Assembly: GCA_037447655.1 (NCBI GenBank)
Contig: JBBHKE010002370.1
Span: forward strand, 261,753 to 325,752
DNA: 64,000 nt
From: Zygnema cylindricum
Taxonomy: Eukaryota > Streptophyta > Zygnematophyceae > Zygnematales > Zygnemataceae
Reading direction: 5' to 3'
A program made the position numbers and the translations under genes. The notes under the pieces were generated by a model that was given only the letters and a program-made list of their open reading frames with translations, made no database searches and had not been told where the DNA came from. This document shows positions 37,201 through 47,830 of this stretch, piece after piece (positions within the stretch are counted from its first letter, which is position 1; every line of letters begins with the position of its first letter).

Positions 37201-38085
37201 ATGCACAACAGGCACCCCACAGTTTCCGCAGAATGGGCCTCATTATGTTTGATACCAAAAAGATGGACAATATTACCACAAGCAACCCATTTGCAGAAGA
37301 GTCCACACTTAAAGACAACGCTGTCAAGGTAAGCATGTCTATTCTTAAATGAAGTGTGATTATGACCAAAAGGAGGCTCGATGTCAGACAAGGTTCAAAA
37401 TGCAGGTCAGTGTGTAAATGTTGTGAGTGTTTTTTCTACTACACCGAAAATCGGTATTGGCGTGAAAAAATAATTGGTACGAGGACTGCTTTAGTGATAA
37501 TAGTTATATTTCCGGTCCGAATGACGTGGGCGATCATGAACTCTAAAAAGACTAAACCGTTAATCGTCATTAGTGTTAAGGTTTCTTTTGACACTTAAAA
37601 CATCTTTTCTCCGTGTACACTTGTCGGATTGTCAACAGCAGACCGCCAGTAGGAAGGTAAGGAGCTTGCCTTCCAATAGCAACCATCGGATTGACGATCC
37701 GACAGGTGTGCATGAAGAAAAGATGTGTCAAGTGGCGAAAAAAAATTAAACACTAATAATGAATAGTGGTGTAGTGTTAAGGAAACTTAGTTCTAATGAC
37801 ACTGTTTTGTGTTTGGAGGGCAGAGAAACCGGGTTTAAGTGTCATAAATGCTAATAGCCGTCCACGGTTTTACCCTTTTCTCTGATGCAGACATTCCCAA
37901 AAGACCTGTTCTTTGTTCTGCGAACCACTCAGCTCCTACGAGGTCTGACAACGGCCATGGATGTCAACTTTTCTCTGGCGGAGCAATGGAAGCCAATGGC
38001 GGAGGAAGTGCTCGCCGCCGCTAAAAAGGAAAACTCAAGTCAGTTGTCCCGTTCTAAGCTCGATACGAAGGTTAGGAAAAACTAG
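31237..38085 (+). CDS. ABC1/ADCK (UbiB-like) atypical kinase, complete
   Basis: Exons: 31237-31467, 32480-32608, 32870-33064, 34464-34511, 34650-34778, 35020-35180, 35450-35560, 36017-36125, 36840-36958, 37175-37328 and 37891-38085. All phases agree, giving 526 residues. Family motifs in order: KAGQ at 120-123 (canonical KxGQ), A-rich loop SASVAQVH (179-187), EVAVK lysine (201), FDFRLEARN (from 249), HFQADPHPGN catalytic loop (354-363) and DYG at 376-378 in place of DFG. Known: ABC1K proteins act in mitochondria and plastids in quinone and lipid metabolism, and many bind or hydrolyse ATP atypically. The subfamily could not be assigned, and no clear transit peptide is seen before residue 77. 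A MITE begins inside the donor of intron 7, another MITE fills part of intron 10, and intron 2 carries a G-rich tract next to its donor. The first codon was chosen because no in-frame ATG precedes it. Confidence 0.93.
32618..32650 (+). repeat. GGGGGA minisatellite in ABC1K intron 2
   Basis: Five G-runs of five with single A spacers begin about 10 bases after the splice donor at 32609, on the sense strand. The pattern could form a G-quadruplex in the pre-mRNA or DNA; this is inference from composition. Confidence 0.85.
35562..35779. mobile_element. MITE, core B, at the ABC1K intron 7 splice donor
   Basis: The left end TACACCGTGGATCATTGTTAG starts at intron base +2; the right end is TAACGCTAATATCGATTAAC followed by TGTGTCGTGTA. 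The interior (GACGTGGACAATTGTGAACGG, AATTAGCATCAAGAA) matches the element at 62270-62476. TA flanks both ends. Confidence 0.8.
37440..37773. mobile_element. MITE in ABC1K intron 10, composite core B and A
   Basis: The left end is TACACCGAAAATCGGTATTGG and the right end ATGAATAGTGGTGTA. The first third has core-B blocks (ATTTCCGGTCCGAATGACGTGG). The rest has core-A blocks (TCTTTTCTCCGTGTACACTTG, GACGATCCGACAGGTGTGCA). It is probably a nested or recombinant element. Confidence 0.65.
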
Positions 38086-38607
38086 TCAAAATGAGATAAG
38101 GCTTCGCAAAGGATAGCGTTGGTAAGGAACGGCACGGGGTTGAGTCTAAAAGCTGCATTGTCTCCATTATTGCATCTGTTCTCCCTCTATGTCAGAAACG
38201 TGTAGCATACAAGCAGACAAGAGTCACTAGAGAAAATCACTAGTAAATAGAATACAACAGAAGAAGAGAGTAATCAATAGTTGGTAATCTTTCCTAAGTC
38301 GCCTTTGATCCCTCTCTTCTCGAACATGTGGAGTTGATATTAGGGCGTGCAGATTTCAAGGGCTACTTTTTGCGGTTTTATTGAGGAAACCCGGAATCCT
38401 CGTGGGAGGTACCAAATTGTTCATTTGTCAATATCTGTTAGGTCGTTTCCTCTATATTTTCTTCATTCTTCCATATGAATAAGGGGAGCTTCTGCCACGA
38501 ATTGCATAGCCTTTTGTATAGTTACACAAAAAAAATACACGTGTACATTTTCGGGCTCCATAGTAGCCCTCCCGTGTTGATAAATTTTCCCGGTTTATTG
38601 TATGTTT

Positions 38608-38613
38608 AATAAA
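38608..38613 (+). other. Probable poly(A) signal of the ABC1K gene
   Basis: AATAAA lies 523 bp downstream of the stop codon in T-rich sequence. It is a consensus match only. Confidence 0.4.
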
Positions 38614-38907
38614 GTTTTTTCCTTTTTATGAGCAAATGTTTGTCCTTTGTGCTTGATAATTGCCTCCAGATGTACGAGAGTTGAAGGCAGCAAACTGAAT
38701 TTTGGTATCATGCCCTGTGATGAAAATTTGCAATGGGAATATGTTTAAGCAATGTTTTTATGCTTGTGTTAAATATCCGTTTGGTAAATTGATCATATTA
38801 CTTTCATGTTCTGTAAATTCGTATAAAATAATTTCATGTTATAGCAAGCAGAACACTAGATTGTTTTCTATTTTAAAGCCCCAATCCGTGCAAAAGATGC
38901 CCTGAGC

Positions 38908-39078
38908 TACACTGCCCATTGCTAATAGTGTTACCAACATTAATTGGCAATTTTTTTCTGGCCGAGAATCGTAACATCGAGTTAATAATACTAGGGACTG
39001 CAATGTGCCACGCTAATATTTATACTACCGAATTCCAGATTTTCACTGAAAATTCCTTGAATATCAATGGGTGGTGTA
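38908..39078. mobile_element. Short MITE, CACTGCCCATTG subfamily
   Basis: Left end TACACTGCCCATTGCTAATAG; right end CAATGGGTGGTGTA. The 171 bp element resembles the one at 52959-53154, whose ends are also CATTCCCCATGG- and AATGGGCAGGTTA-like. Confidence 0.55.
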
Positions 39079-39419
39079 ATTGAATAGAAGCTTTTCCTGG
39101 TTTGATATGTCCCAATGTTCTCTCCTTTTTCTAGAAAGTGTTCTAGTACCGGTTCACCTTCCTGGATGAATATTTCACACTACTGGACGACTACTATGCC
39201 ACTTGTACAGAGAAATCAACAAAGAGGAGAAGTGGTCAGGAAATGGGAAAATGTGTTGCTCAAGCTCAACACTGCTGTAACAGAAGTCAAGAAAATAAAA
39301 GAAGAGAGAACAAAAGAGTACTAATATGGTTCACGCAGGAGCGCGCGCATCCCACATGATAGGATAGGATAAATAGGATTTGCTGAACTCTTATCTTCAG
39401 GATCAAAAGTGATTTCGTA

Positions 39420-40290
39420 GATATTGAATTGAGTTGGGGTTGGGGTTGTAGTTTTGGTTTAGTGAGTTGCCGTGCTTTTCATTTTGAGTTTGGGTGCTTT
39501 TGTTTTACTTGCCATTTTTCTGTGTTCACGTTTCTTTCTTTGTTTTTTATTGCCCTGCTTGTAGTTTTCAGTTTTGGCCATGCCACCGCTTTTGTACCCT
39601 CGGATTCAGATGGTTTACCACCGTGCTTTTTAATTTATCCTCCCCATGCTGATTTTATCATTTGGAATCTCCATTCAAATTCGACAAAGCTCTTGTTCTG
39701 GATCTTCTTCGGTTTCGAGCTACCAAAGGCAACGAAAAAATCTGGGATTTCATAGAACGATGGAAACTAAAGAAAGGTAGTTTCCGAAGCATTTGTCAAC
39801 AATTTGGGTGGTTGGCGATCTTTCGAGCAGATAGGCCTTAAGAGCCCTCCCCCTTCTATCCTGGTGTTCTTCAGAATGTTCCTTAGTCGTTAGCCTTTGC
39901 CTGTGGCGTTAGAATGTGTGCAAACTTCCATTCTTCTCCCTTTGCTAGTAAGGTTATAACGTGTTCCGGATCTCCCTCAAGGTGCTCCGTCGGGCTTGGG
40001 AGAATTGTGGGATTGCTTTTAGGGTTCCTTGGTTCTTAGGTGGCTGTTTGGTGGGTCATTATTTATTAGGGTGTTCCCTGTCACTGTTGTTTCAGTGTTG
40101 TACTTTTCTGTGTACTTCGTTAGTTTGCCTCTCTGTGTACTCTATTCCTTTCAAGTTACTTTTCTTTTTTCTCGTAGGTTTGCTGTCTCCCTTAGTTGCT
40201 TTATTGTTGTTTATTACCTTCGTTCCAATGTACCTATATAGTTTACCATCGCGCTTTCTTAATAAATCTGAATATTGTTGTTGTAATGTT
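39420..40290 (+). repeat. LINE-like 3' ends, probably two fragments
   Basis: T-rich DNA ends twice in the same block: CAGATGGTTTACCACCGTGC at about 39608 and AGTTTACCATCGCGCTTTC, then TTAATAAATC, at about 40240. The same block ends other repeats at 9112 and, inverted, at 22440. The open frames here are hydrophobic artefacts of T-richness. Confidence 0.4.
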
Positions 40291-40539
40291 AGGAACAAGT
40301 AGAGATATTATTTCCAAGAACTCGATGGTAATACCATCAAAGTACAAAGCATGATTGTCACTAAAAAGTATTGATGACCAACAAAGGTTAAAGACCAGTA
40401 TCCTAAAGGACTAAAAATACAACAAAAATGAGTTAAAAGCCTAAAAGGAAAGAAATAAAGCAAGTACAACAAAACTAAACTATTGAAACACTACAAAGTA
40501 ACCTAGACACTAAAGCCTCAAGCTACGCCCAACAAAAGA

Positions 40540-42143
40540 TCAAAACTATGGATATTGTCTATATGCACCCGGTGGCGCGGCAGTAAGTCTCGCAGGCCTC
40601 GGCCATCTGTCACCACCGTGCTCTGTCGGATAATGGCCGAAGCTTGGGAACGTTGAAGGGCGACAGACATGCGTTGGTGGTAGAAAGCCGACATGAGAGC
40701 TGGAGAAGGGCTGGTAGGCCCTCCGACTTCAAAAGATCGTCGGGCGCAGTCGCGCAAAAAGTTGTCGAAAGACGAGTCTAGGGTCATGAATATCTCCAAA
40801 GCAAATGGTGTGAAACTATCAGCTGGGTCGAGGTGCGCTTAGTCACATTCTTTCGAAGCAACTGCATCCCGAGCCGCAACACCAAGCCGCAACACCAGTA
40901 TGTAATGCCGTGTGCGAGGAAACAGGGATCCTGTATGGTTTGTGAGGATTACATCCCCCAATGTTCTCGCCGTGCCATGTAGGAAAACTGGATTCTTACG
41001 AGGACCCCGTGTACCCCTAGATTGAGAACGCGGTGGTAATATGTGCGACACCCCGCGCTTGACTGTGTACCCTGCTTCAAAACCCACGGCAACGATAGCA
41101 TCCCGCACCATATCGTGTGTTGTTGTTCGCTCCCCACCGTGTGAGCAACGTAGCAAATTTACCCCTTGCTCGTCGATATATTGACCACAAATGCAACGGG
41201 GCTTGCTTAAAAGGGAAGGGTGCGGCAAGCCAAATCGTAAGCGAAGTGCAGCATAAAATTGAGGAGAAGATAAACGGAGCGAAGTGAAAATTGGTGTAGC
41301 AATAAGCTAAGCTCCAGCCCCAGGCCTCGAACACGATCGAAGTCGACTTCGCGCTTCAGCCGTGGGAAGCGCCTGAAGTAGATCATTAAATTCGGCGGCG
41401 GCTACCTTATCGGTGATGTGTTGTTGCACGCGTGAGTGAATTTCGGTGATAAGGGAAGAGAACGCGGGAATTTCAGCCTCGGCCTCAATTGGGAAAAGCG
41501 CTCTAGAGGACAATAACGCTTGTTCGAATGAGAGCAAACCCTCGTCAACGTGAGAGAACGCAAGAGCTAGAATAGGAGTGTCGTCCACCAAAAACCTTGA
41601 AGTAATAATAGACGCCACCAAATCCCAACTCCCTAGGTAAGCGGATGGTGCCATGGTGGCTGTAGGACGCAAACCGAGACCCCCGCAAGAGACTGGTAAA
41701 GCAGCTTGTCTACGAGCGAGGAGGCCTTCCGACCGATCAAAGATACCATGGCCGACCAGTTGATGTGGAATGCCAAAGAGCCGATCATCAAATTCGGAAA
41801 GGGAAGAAAGGAAAGAAAAGTTCGGGGGTAAAGTGCTGGCCAAGTACAAAGGGCGTTGGGCAAAACAACAAGTTAAGATAGCAAACGCGACTTTTGAATC
41901 CGGAAGTTTGGGAAGGCCCTCACAACGAGAAAGGTCATCTAACAAAGCATCTTTAACAAATTGGTTAACAAAATCAGGGGCTCCAATAGGAGAACCTAAA
42001 GCCCTTATACCCTCTTGAGGAGTTGAAATACGGAATCCTGAAGGGAGAGAGAATTCCGGTGGAAGACCAGCCGGGCTCCATGCAACACATTTGGTGAACT
42101 TGACAGAAAGGTCATTTTGTGTTAGGTCGCACATAACTATCAC
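40540..42143 (-). mobile_element. LINE-type retrotransposon, C-terminal RT and endonuclease region
   Basis: A minus-strand frame from 42143 runs with one in-frame stop at 41307 to about 40839. Seen: IRALGSPIGAP, PLYLASTLPPNF, LARRQAALPVSCGGLGLRP (typical after the RT catalytic part), a CCHC-like C.CG....GVNLLRCSHGGERTTTHD knuckle, VRDAIVAVGFEAGYTV, and a RTLGDVILTNHTG endonuclease-like block. RT active-site motifs are not in the window, so it is 5'-truncated. The arrangement fits elements with a C-terminal restriction-like endonuclease. A MITE abuts its 5' side at 42139. It is inactive as it stands. Confidence 0.75.
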
Positions 42144-43610
42144 CGTGAATCGATAAATGCTTTTTTTGCCACTTTAATCACTCTTTCTCAGCACGTATCC
42201 GTTTTCTGTTTGATGTAGAGAGCGCCAATTGGAAGGTAAGACTCTTTACCTTTCCAGTAAACCGTCGGATTAGCAATCCGACAAATGTGCACGGAATTGA
42301 TGTTTTTATGTTTTACAAACACTCTTTTGTGCACACATGTTCGATTGTCGAATCGAGACGAAACTTGCCCTTTCAATCGCAAACCGTCGGATCATAGTGT
42401 GCACGAGAAAAGATGAAGTGGCGATTGCTGCGCGCAGATAGCTGTCAAAAATTGTACATTTGATGTACAGTTTCGTACAAGCTACGTACCTTTAGGTTCA
42501 GATTTGACGGTCAACCCGTCGAACAAATTTGACTGGCGAAATATTGTAACGGCGGTTAAAAAATTGTCGCGCTTGCGAACGTCGACCGTCATAAAAAAAA
42601 ACAATTCACACGGCCGGCATATTGTAACGGCGGTTAAAAAATTGTCGCGCTTGCGAACGTCGACCGTCATAAAAAAAACAATTCACACGGACGGCGCAGG
42701 TTTACTGTAACAAAACTGCGGCAGCCACATATAAATAAAATGGCTGCGCGCAGGTAGTTCCTCACTTCACGTGAGCTCCACTGTGAGAGCACACACCGAC
42801 ATTTGACTTAGCCGCAAAAATGGAATCTAATCGCGAACCGTTACACTGAACTTGGACACAATTTAATGGACGACGTACAACATGTATAAACTCGCACGAA
42901 ACGAAATAAAATTCGTACAAAATAAAAAAGCGTACCCGCGTATAAATATCGATGTAACTAAAATGACGCGTCGTCACGCGCGACCAAATGAAACCACACT
43001 ATTTACGAATCAACATTCCTACATTGAAAACGTACTTCACATTTATTCAGCCACACTATTGACGAATCAACATTCCTACATCGTTATTTACGCGTCATTT
43101 TAGTTTCATCGATATTTATACGCGGGTACGCTTTTTTATTTTGTACGAATTTTATTTCGTTTCGTGCGAGTTTATACATGTTGTACGTCGTCCATTAAAT
43201 TTTGTCCAAGTTCAGTGTAACGGTTCGCGATTAGATTCCATTTTTGCGGCTAAGTCAAATGTCGGTGTGTGCTCTCACAGTGGAGCTCACGTGAAGTGAG
43301 GAACTATCTGCGCGCAGCCATTTTATTTATATGTGGCTGCCGCAGTTTTGTTACAGTAAACCTGCGCCGGCCGTGTGAATTGTTTTTTTTTTATGACGGT
43401 CGACGTTCGCAAGCGCGACAATTTTTTAACCGCCGTTACAATATTTCGCCAGTCAAATTTGTTCGACGGGTTGACCGTCAAATCTGAACTTAAAGGTACG
43501 CAGGTTGTACGAAACTGTACATCAAATGTACAATTTCTGACAGCTATCTGCGCGCAGCAAAAAAAATCGTCTCTGCGATTAGCAATTCCCTAGATTAATA
43601 ACGATACCTG
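42139..43610. mobile_element. Core-A MITE interrupted by the foldback element
   Basis: The left end TATCACCGTGAATCGATAAATG is followed by core-A blocks (GGATTAGCAATCCGACAAATG, GTGTGCACGAGAAAAGATG). The sequence stops at GTGGCGATT, where the foldback begins. A-rich sequence and TTAATAACGATACC resume after 43558, resembling a core-A right end. The right boundary is approximate. Confidence 0.5.
42427..43558. mobile_element. Foldback transposon (1.13 kb near-palindrome)
   Basis: Left end GCTGCGCGCAGATAGCTGTC; right end is its exact inverse. The arms (about 42427-42970 and 43095-43558) are inverted copies sharing TACGTACC, the GTCGAC/CGTTCGCAAGCGCGAC block and TAAATATCGATG.AACTAAAATGACGCG. The centre has two copies of ACGAATCAACATTCCTACAT. 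The left arm has a 78 bp tandem duplication (42541-42618, 42619-42695) that the right arm lacks. There is no coding capacity. A single-arm relative lies at 5368-5710. Confidence 0.85.
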
Positions 43611-44043
43611 ATATCAATTTAATTTCGTCCGTTTATTGAGTGCGTTGTACCGTAGTTGACGAGTCTCCGGGCTGTGATTCTTGTGATCAGCCTTCAAGCA
43701 GGACAACGTCAGGAATTGGGTTTGCGAAATTCGCTATCATGACAAAGTGCATAAATATTAAATAATCATCGGCAAAGAATGAAAGTTACAGATTTAATCC
43801 GGTAAACAGCAATTGCATAAATATACTTTTTTAGTTTATTCAAGGTCAAATAGCATTTGACTGAACCTGAAGGTTTCAAGTATGGAGTTCAAGACCGAAC
43901 AAAAAAGAACTGGAGAGATACAAAAAGAAACACCTAAACATGGGAGTCTGTTTCTTTTATAGCATGATCATGTCAAACATTATCTTCATTCGGTTCAAGT
44001 GACAACAATTTTTGCTTCCAACTTAGAGAGTGCCTTTGTTCCT

Positions 44044-47000
44044 ATGGACGTCGACCAAACTCTCCATGAGGCTCTGAGTCTCTCAAATGATGACGAATAC
44101 GACGAGGAACTAGATACATTCGTACATGATGTTCAGGATACTGAAGATGTGCCCCCGTCGCCCTCCTTGCCTGATTGCCGAAATTTTTCTCTCGAAAAGT
44201 ATAAAGCAGAGATCATGAGAGAATCTAGAATTGCTTCAAGCTTCATTTTTTCTGCTATTTTTTCTGACGGTACGGAGGGTGTCTCCAATGATTCCGGAAA
44301 TTTGCCTCACTTTGTCGTTTGTGGATCTTCTAGCGGGCGAGTATCAACTTTCACACTTGATAGTTTGGTGCAAACGGAGGTGGGTCTAATGCTTAGTAAC
44401 GTTCACGGGCTCCATGCACACATCATTGTTTGCACCTTAATATGAGCACGTTATCTCATTATCACATGATCACAGTTATTGCGTCTACAGTATCTCAGTG
44501 CTAGGATATCTCAGACATACTATTGTTCGGATTAGATGGCAATTAGTATTAACGATTTGTTGAGTTTCATGTTTTCTCAGTGTGAAATTTGGAGGTAGAC
44601 AGTAATAATGGTTTTTTCATTTCCCGTGAAAAGTATTGATTGACTTACACGCAGATGAGTGTGGCTAAACCATTCTTTTTGCTTCTTTCCTTGGTTCTTA
44701 TGTTTTCACTGGGTTTCATATTCATGCATATGAGTAGATATATGCATGCCCGTACCATAATTTCCAATCTTCACTGCTGATAATACTTTCATTGAAGACT
44801 AGGTGTTCATCTCACTGTTCAGCTTAATCAGTTTACTTGCTTGTAGAGTAGTTTTCGACAAGGAGATTTCGAACCAACTTTCACTTGTTTTCCATGTTCT
44901 GTTGTTAAGATTAAATTCGTTTTTGGATGTGGAAACTCACAATTTAGGCTGTAAACGTTTTCATGGCAAGCCCTCCTTGACAGGTGAAATGTTTGCTATC
45001 TATAAAAATCAACCAGTAGAAGTGAAATTTAAGGAGAGGAGTAATTTGAAAAGGATGTTTAGTATCAACTTGGAAATAACATATTGGTAGCGCAGTTAAA
45101 CAGGTTTCATTATCTTATTCACATCCATTTTTCATCGAAATCCTGAACTTTACCAAACTGGTACCTGGATCCAAAGTATATTACTGAGTCCAGTTAACTT
45201 TCAACTGTGATTAAGTCTGTTGAAGAAGCACTATTTACTCCAAACAGTAATTGATATTGATATCAGCTGAACATATCACACTACACTGAATGTAAATGTT
45301 TTTGGTTTTAAAATTGCATTGACCACAACTATATAATGTGTGTTAACAAGAGTTATTTCACTGTTATGTTCTAAAACTGGTGTAACTACTCCCAATTGTT
45401 TAATTGGTTGTGTGTCACTGGAATGTTTGTCTTTTTTAGATTCCTATTTACAGAATTATTCCGTTGAATCATTCACACTTAAAATGAAATGGTATTTATG
45501 CTATTTGCATGTGCCTCTGTCACCTGGTACACCGCGAATCATTATTAGCGTAGAAGTTTTTTTAGCGTATAAGAATAATTACCGTTATTAACGCTAATTG
45601 GGAATTTGAAAATTTTCAAAGAAATCATTTACTCTAATTAGAAATTAAGGTTTTTTTTAAATAGTATGGATAATTCTATTTGAGAATTTGGGAAAAACTT
45701 GGGGGAACCGAATTAGCGTTCAATACACTAATAACGATTTGTGGTGTACTGTATTGTAATTTTGATTCTGTTTTGACGTTATATTTACTGCACTGATAGT
45801 GATGACAGTATACCTCAGATTGCAACATTGCTCTGGTTTATGATTAATTGGGGGTTCTAAAATCATATGAATGTGGCCAGTCCTCACAGACTCATTTAGG
45901 AGTCAATTTACTGTTTTTCGGTTAAGTATTAGAGTTCACAATGTTCAAAACAGATGCACCTGAATTAGAGTTTCACAGACTAACGGTGATGAACACTTAA
46001 CAGCTTTCTGTTAAGGTTTAACTTTGGAGGCTATGCAAAACTCACGTGAGCGGAACTCTAGAGTGGAGGGCCTATGAATCATTCTTAACTTAATGAAGTC
46101 CTGGGGTTATTTTGGGGGATTGGGAGGACAGGCTAGGGTCGAGAAACATATCCCAAGCAATCTGTAAGTTCCCTTTCACTAGCAGTTTTCTTAACAGAAA
46201 AGGTTACTGAACAGAGAGTCTATACAGTTGTAAGATTTTGTGCAAGGTTTACGTAGGAGTTAGGAGGGCTCTTTAACTGTACTTATGTCAAGGACTTTGG
46301 TTGACTTATTTTTGTAGGGAAGTTGTTGGTACAATTGGCATAGTGAAATTGCTGTCGGTAACAACCTGATTGACTTTAGATAGTATGCGTGTTCACCTTT
46401 TTTACAAGCTTGTTAACTTTTAGTTGTAAACATTTAGTGTGCACAGCAAAAAAAGTATGACGCAGTTTCTAGGTGACATGGTCAATGACATGAGCGATCT
46501 CAACCTTCCTGTCAGAGGGGGGAGGCATAATGAAAGCATGCTGTTTTTCTAAAATGAAACTTATGGTCTTTCAGCTTTCTCACATTCTTTTTGGTTATTG
46601 ATTGTTTTTTGAGCCATCAGGCTTTTGAAACTCCCCTTATACGCTTTCAAGTGCAAAGCTTTAGAATTGACTCGCAGTGTTTGGTGATCACAGACGACAG
46701 GTGGCTACTCCTGCTGCAAGTCTGGTAGCCCACGAGGGACCTGTATATCAAGTCATCACCTGCAAGGAAGGGCCAGAAGCTCTTTTGCTCAGGTAAAATG
46801 CTTTCATCCTTTTAACTGTACGCTTGAGTGCTCGAGTGCAACCAAATGAGGGTATGGCTTGGGTTCGGCTGAACATCGCGAATCCGGCATTGCACCTAAA
46901 GTCCTGCTTCTTGTTACTGATTTCCATGTATTGACAGTTTTTAGATATTTGACACACCATAGACAAATCCCGTATGCTGAGTGCGCCCCAGAAAAAAACT

Positions 47001-47777
47001 TATATGTTAAGGATCGTTCGTTTTTTCCCTCTGCTAAGATTTTTTTTTCTTCACAATTTCTCATTTAAACGAGTCCTCATATGGTGCTCATGACAAGTAT
47101 AAAATGGTACAATTCAAAACTGTTTTCCAGTGGATGTTAATGTGAGTTAATTAAGCTTAAACCCTTGCCAGTAGCAGCAAAGAGGTGGTGCACCACTGTG
47201 GTTGCAATCTGTTAGTTTTGCTTTTTAAGTACTATAACCAGTCAAACTATCTAAGTTTCGTCTTTTCATTGGAAGCTGACTTTATTTCTCTTTGGTTGAC
47301 AGCTGTGGAGATGATGGTAGAATTTGTGGTTGGAGGTGGAGTGACCTCGAGGCAACGGTGAGCAGTGTAGGTGAGTATCTAGGAACAGTATTATTTCAGG
47401 TGGGGGTGTTAGGTGTTCTTGCTTGCTGTTCTTTGATGGGAACTAGTGCTGCTGCCCATCTTTGATGGGATGATCACATTAAGCTACTCTTGGTGAATTT
47501 ACTATATGCTCTTAGTGACAAATAAACAATGAACTCTTTTCTAAGTTCATAAAAACGGAGGAAAATGGTGTTCTTCTTTGAGCTGCTGTTTCTGCTGGTT
47601 TCACTCTGTTGTCTCTCTTCTTGCTTATTTCTCTCCCATGTTTTTCATAAATTTTTTTTTTCTTTCTGGTCATGTCTGCCCTCGATATTTGTTGGTTATT
47701 GCAATCACTTTGGACTCGCAATTTTTTCTCGGCTGCTTGTGCGTCCTACCCACCTCTTCCTGCTTAACTTTTCCATC

Positions 47778-47830
<53 letters not shown>

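Noticed and set aside
39429-40302. T-rich open frames suggesting membrane proteins
   Set aside because: The hydrophobicity comes from T-richness; the region matches LINE-like 3' ends elsewhere in the window.
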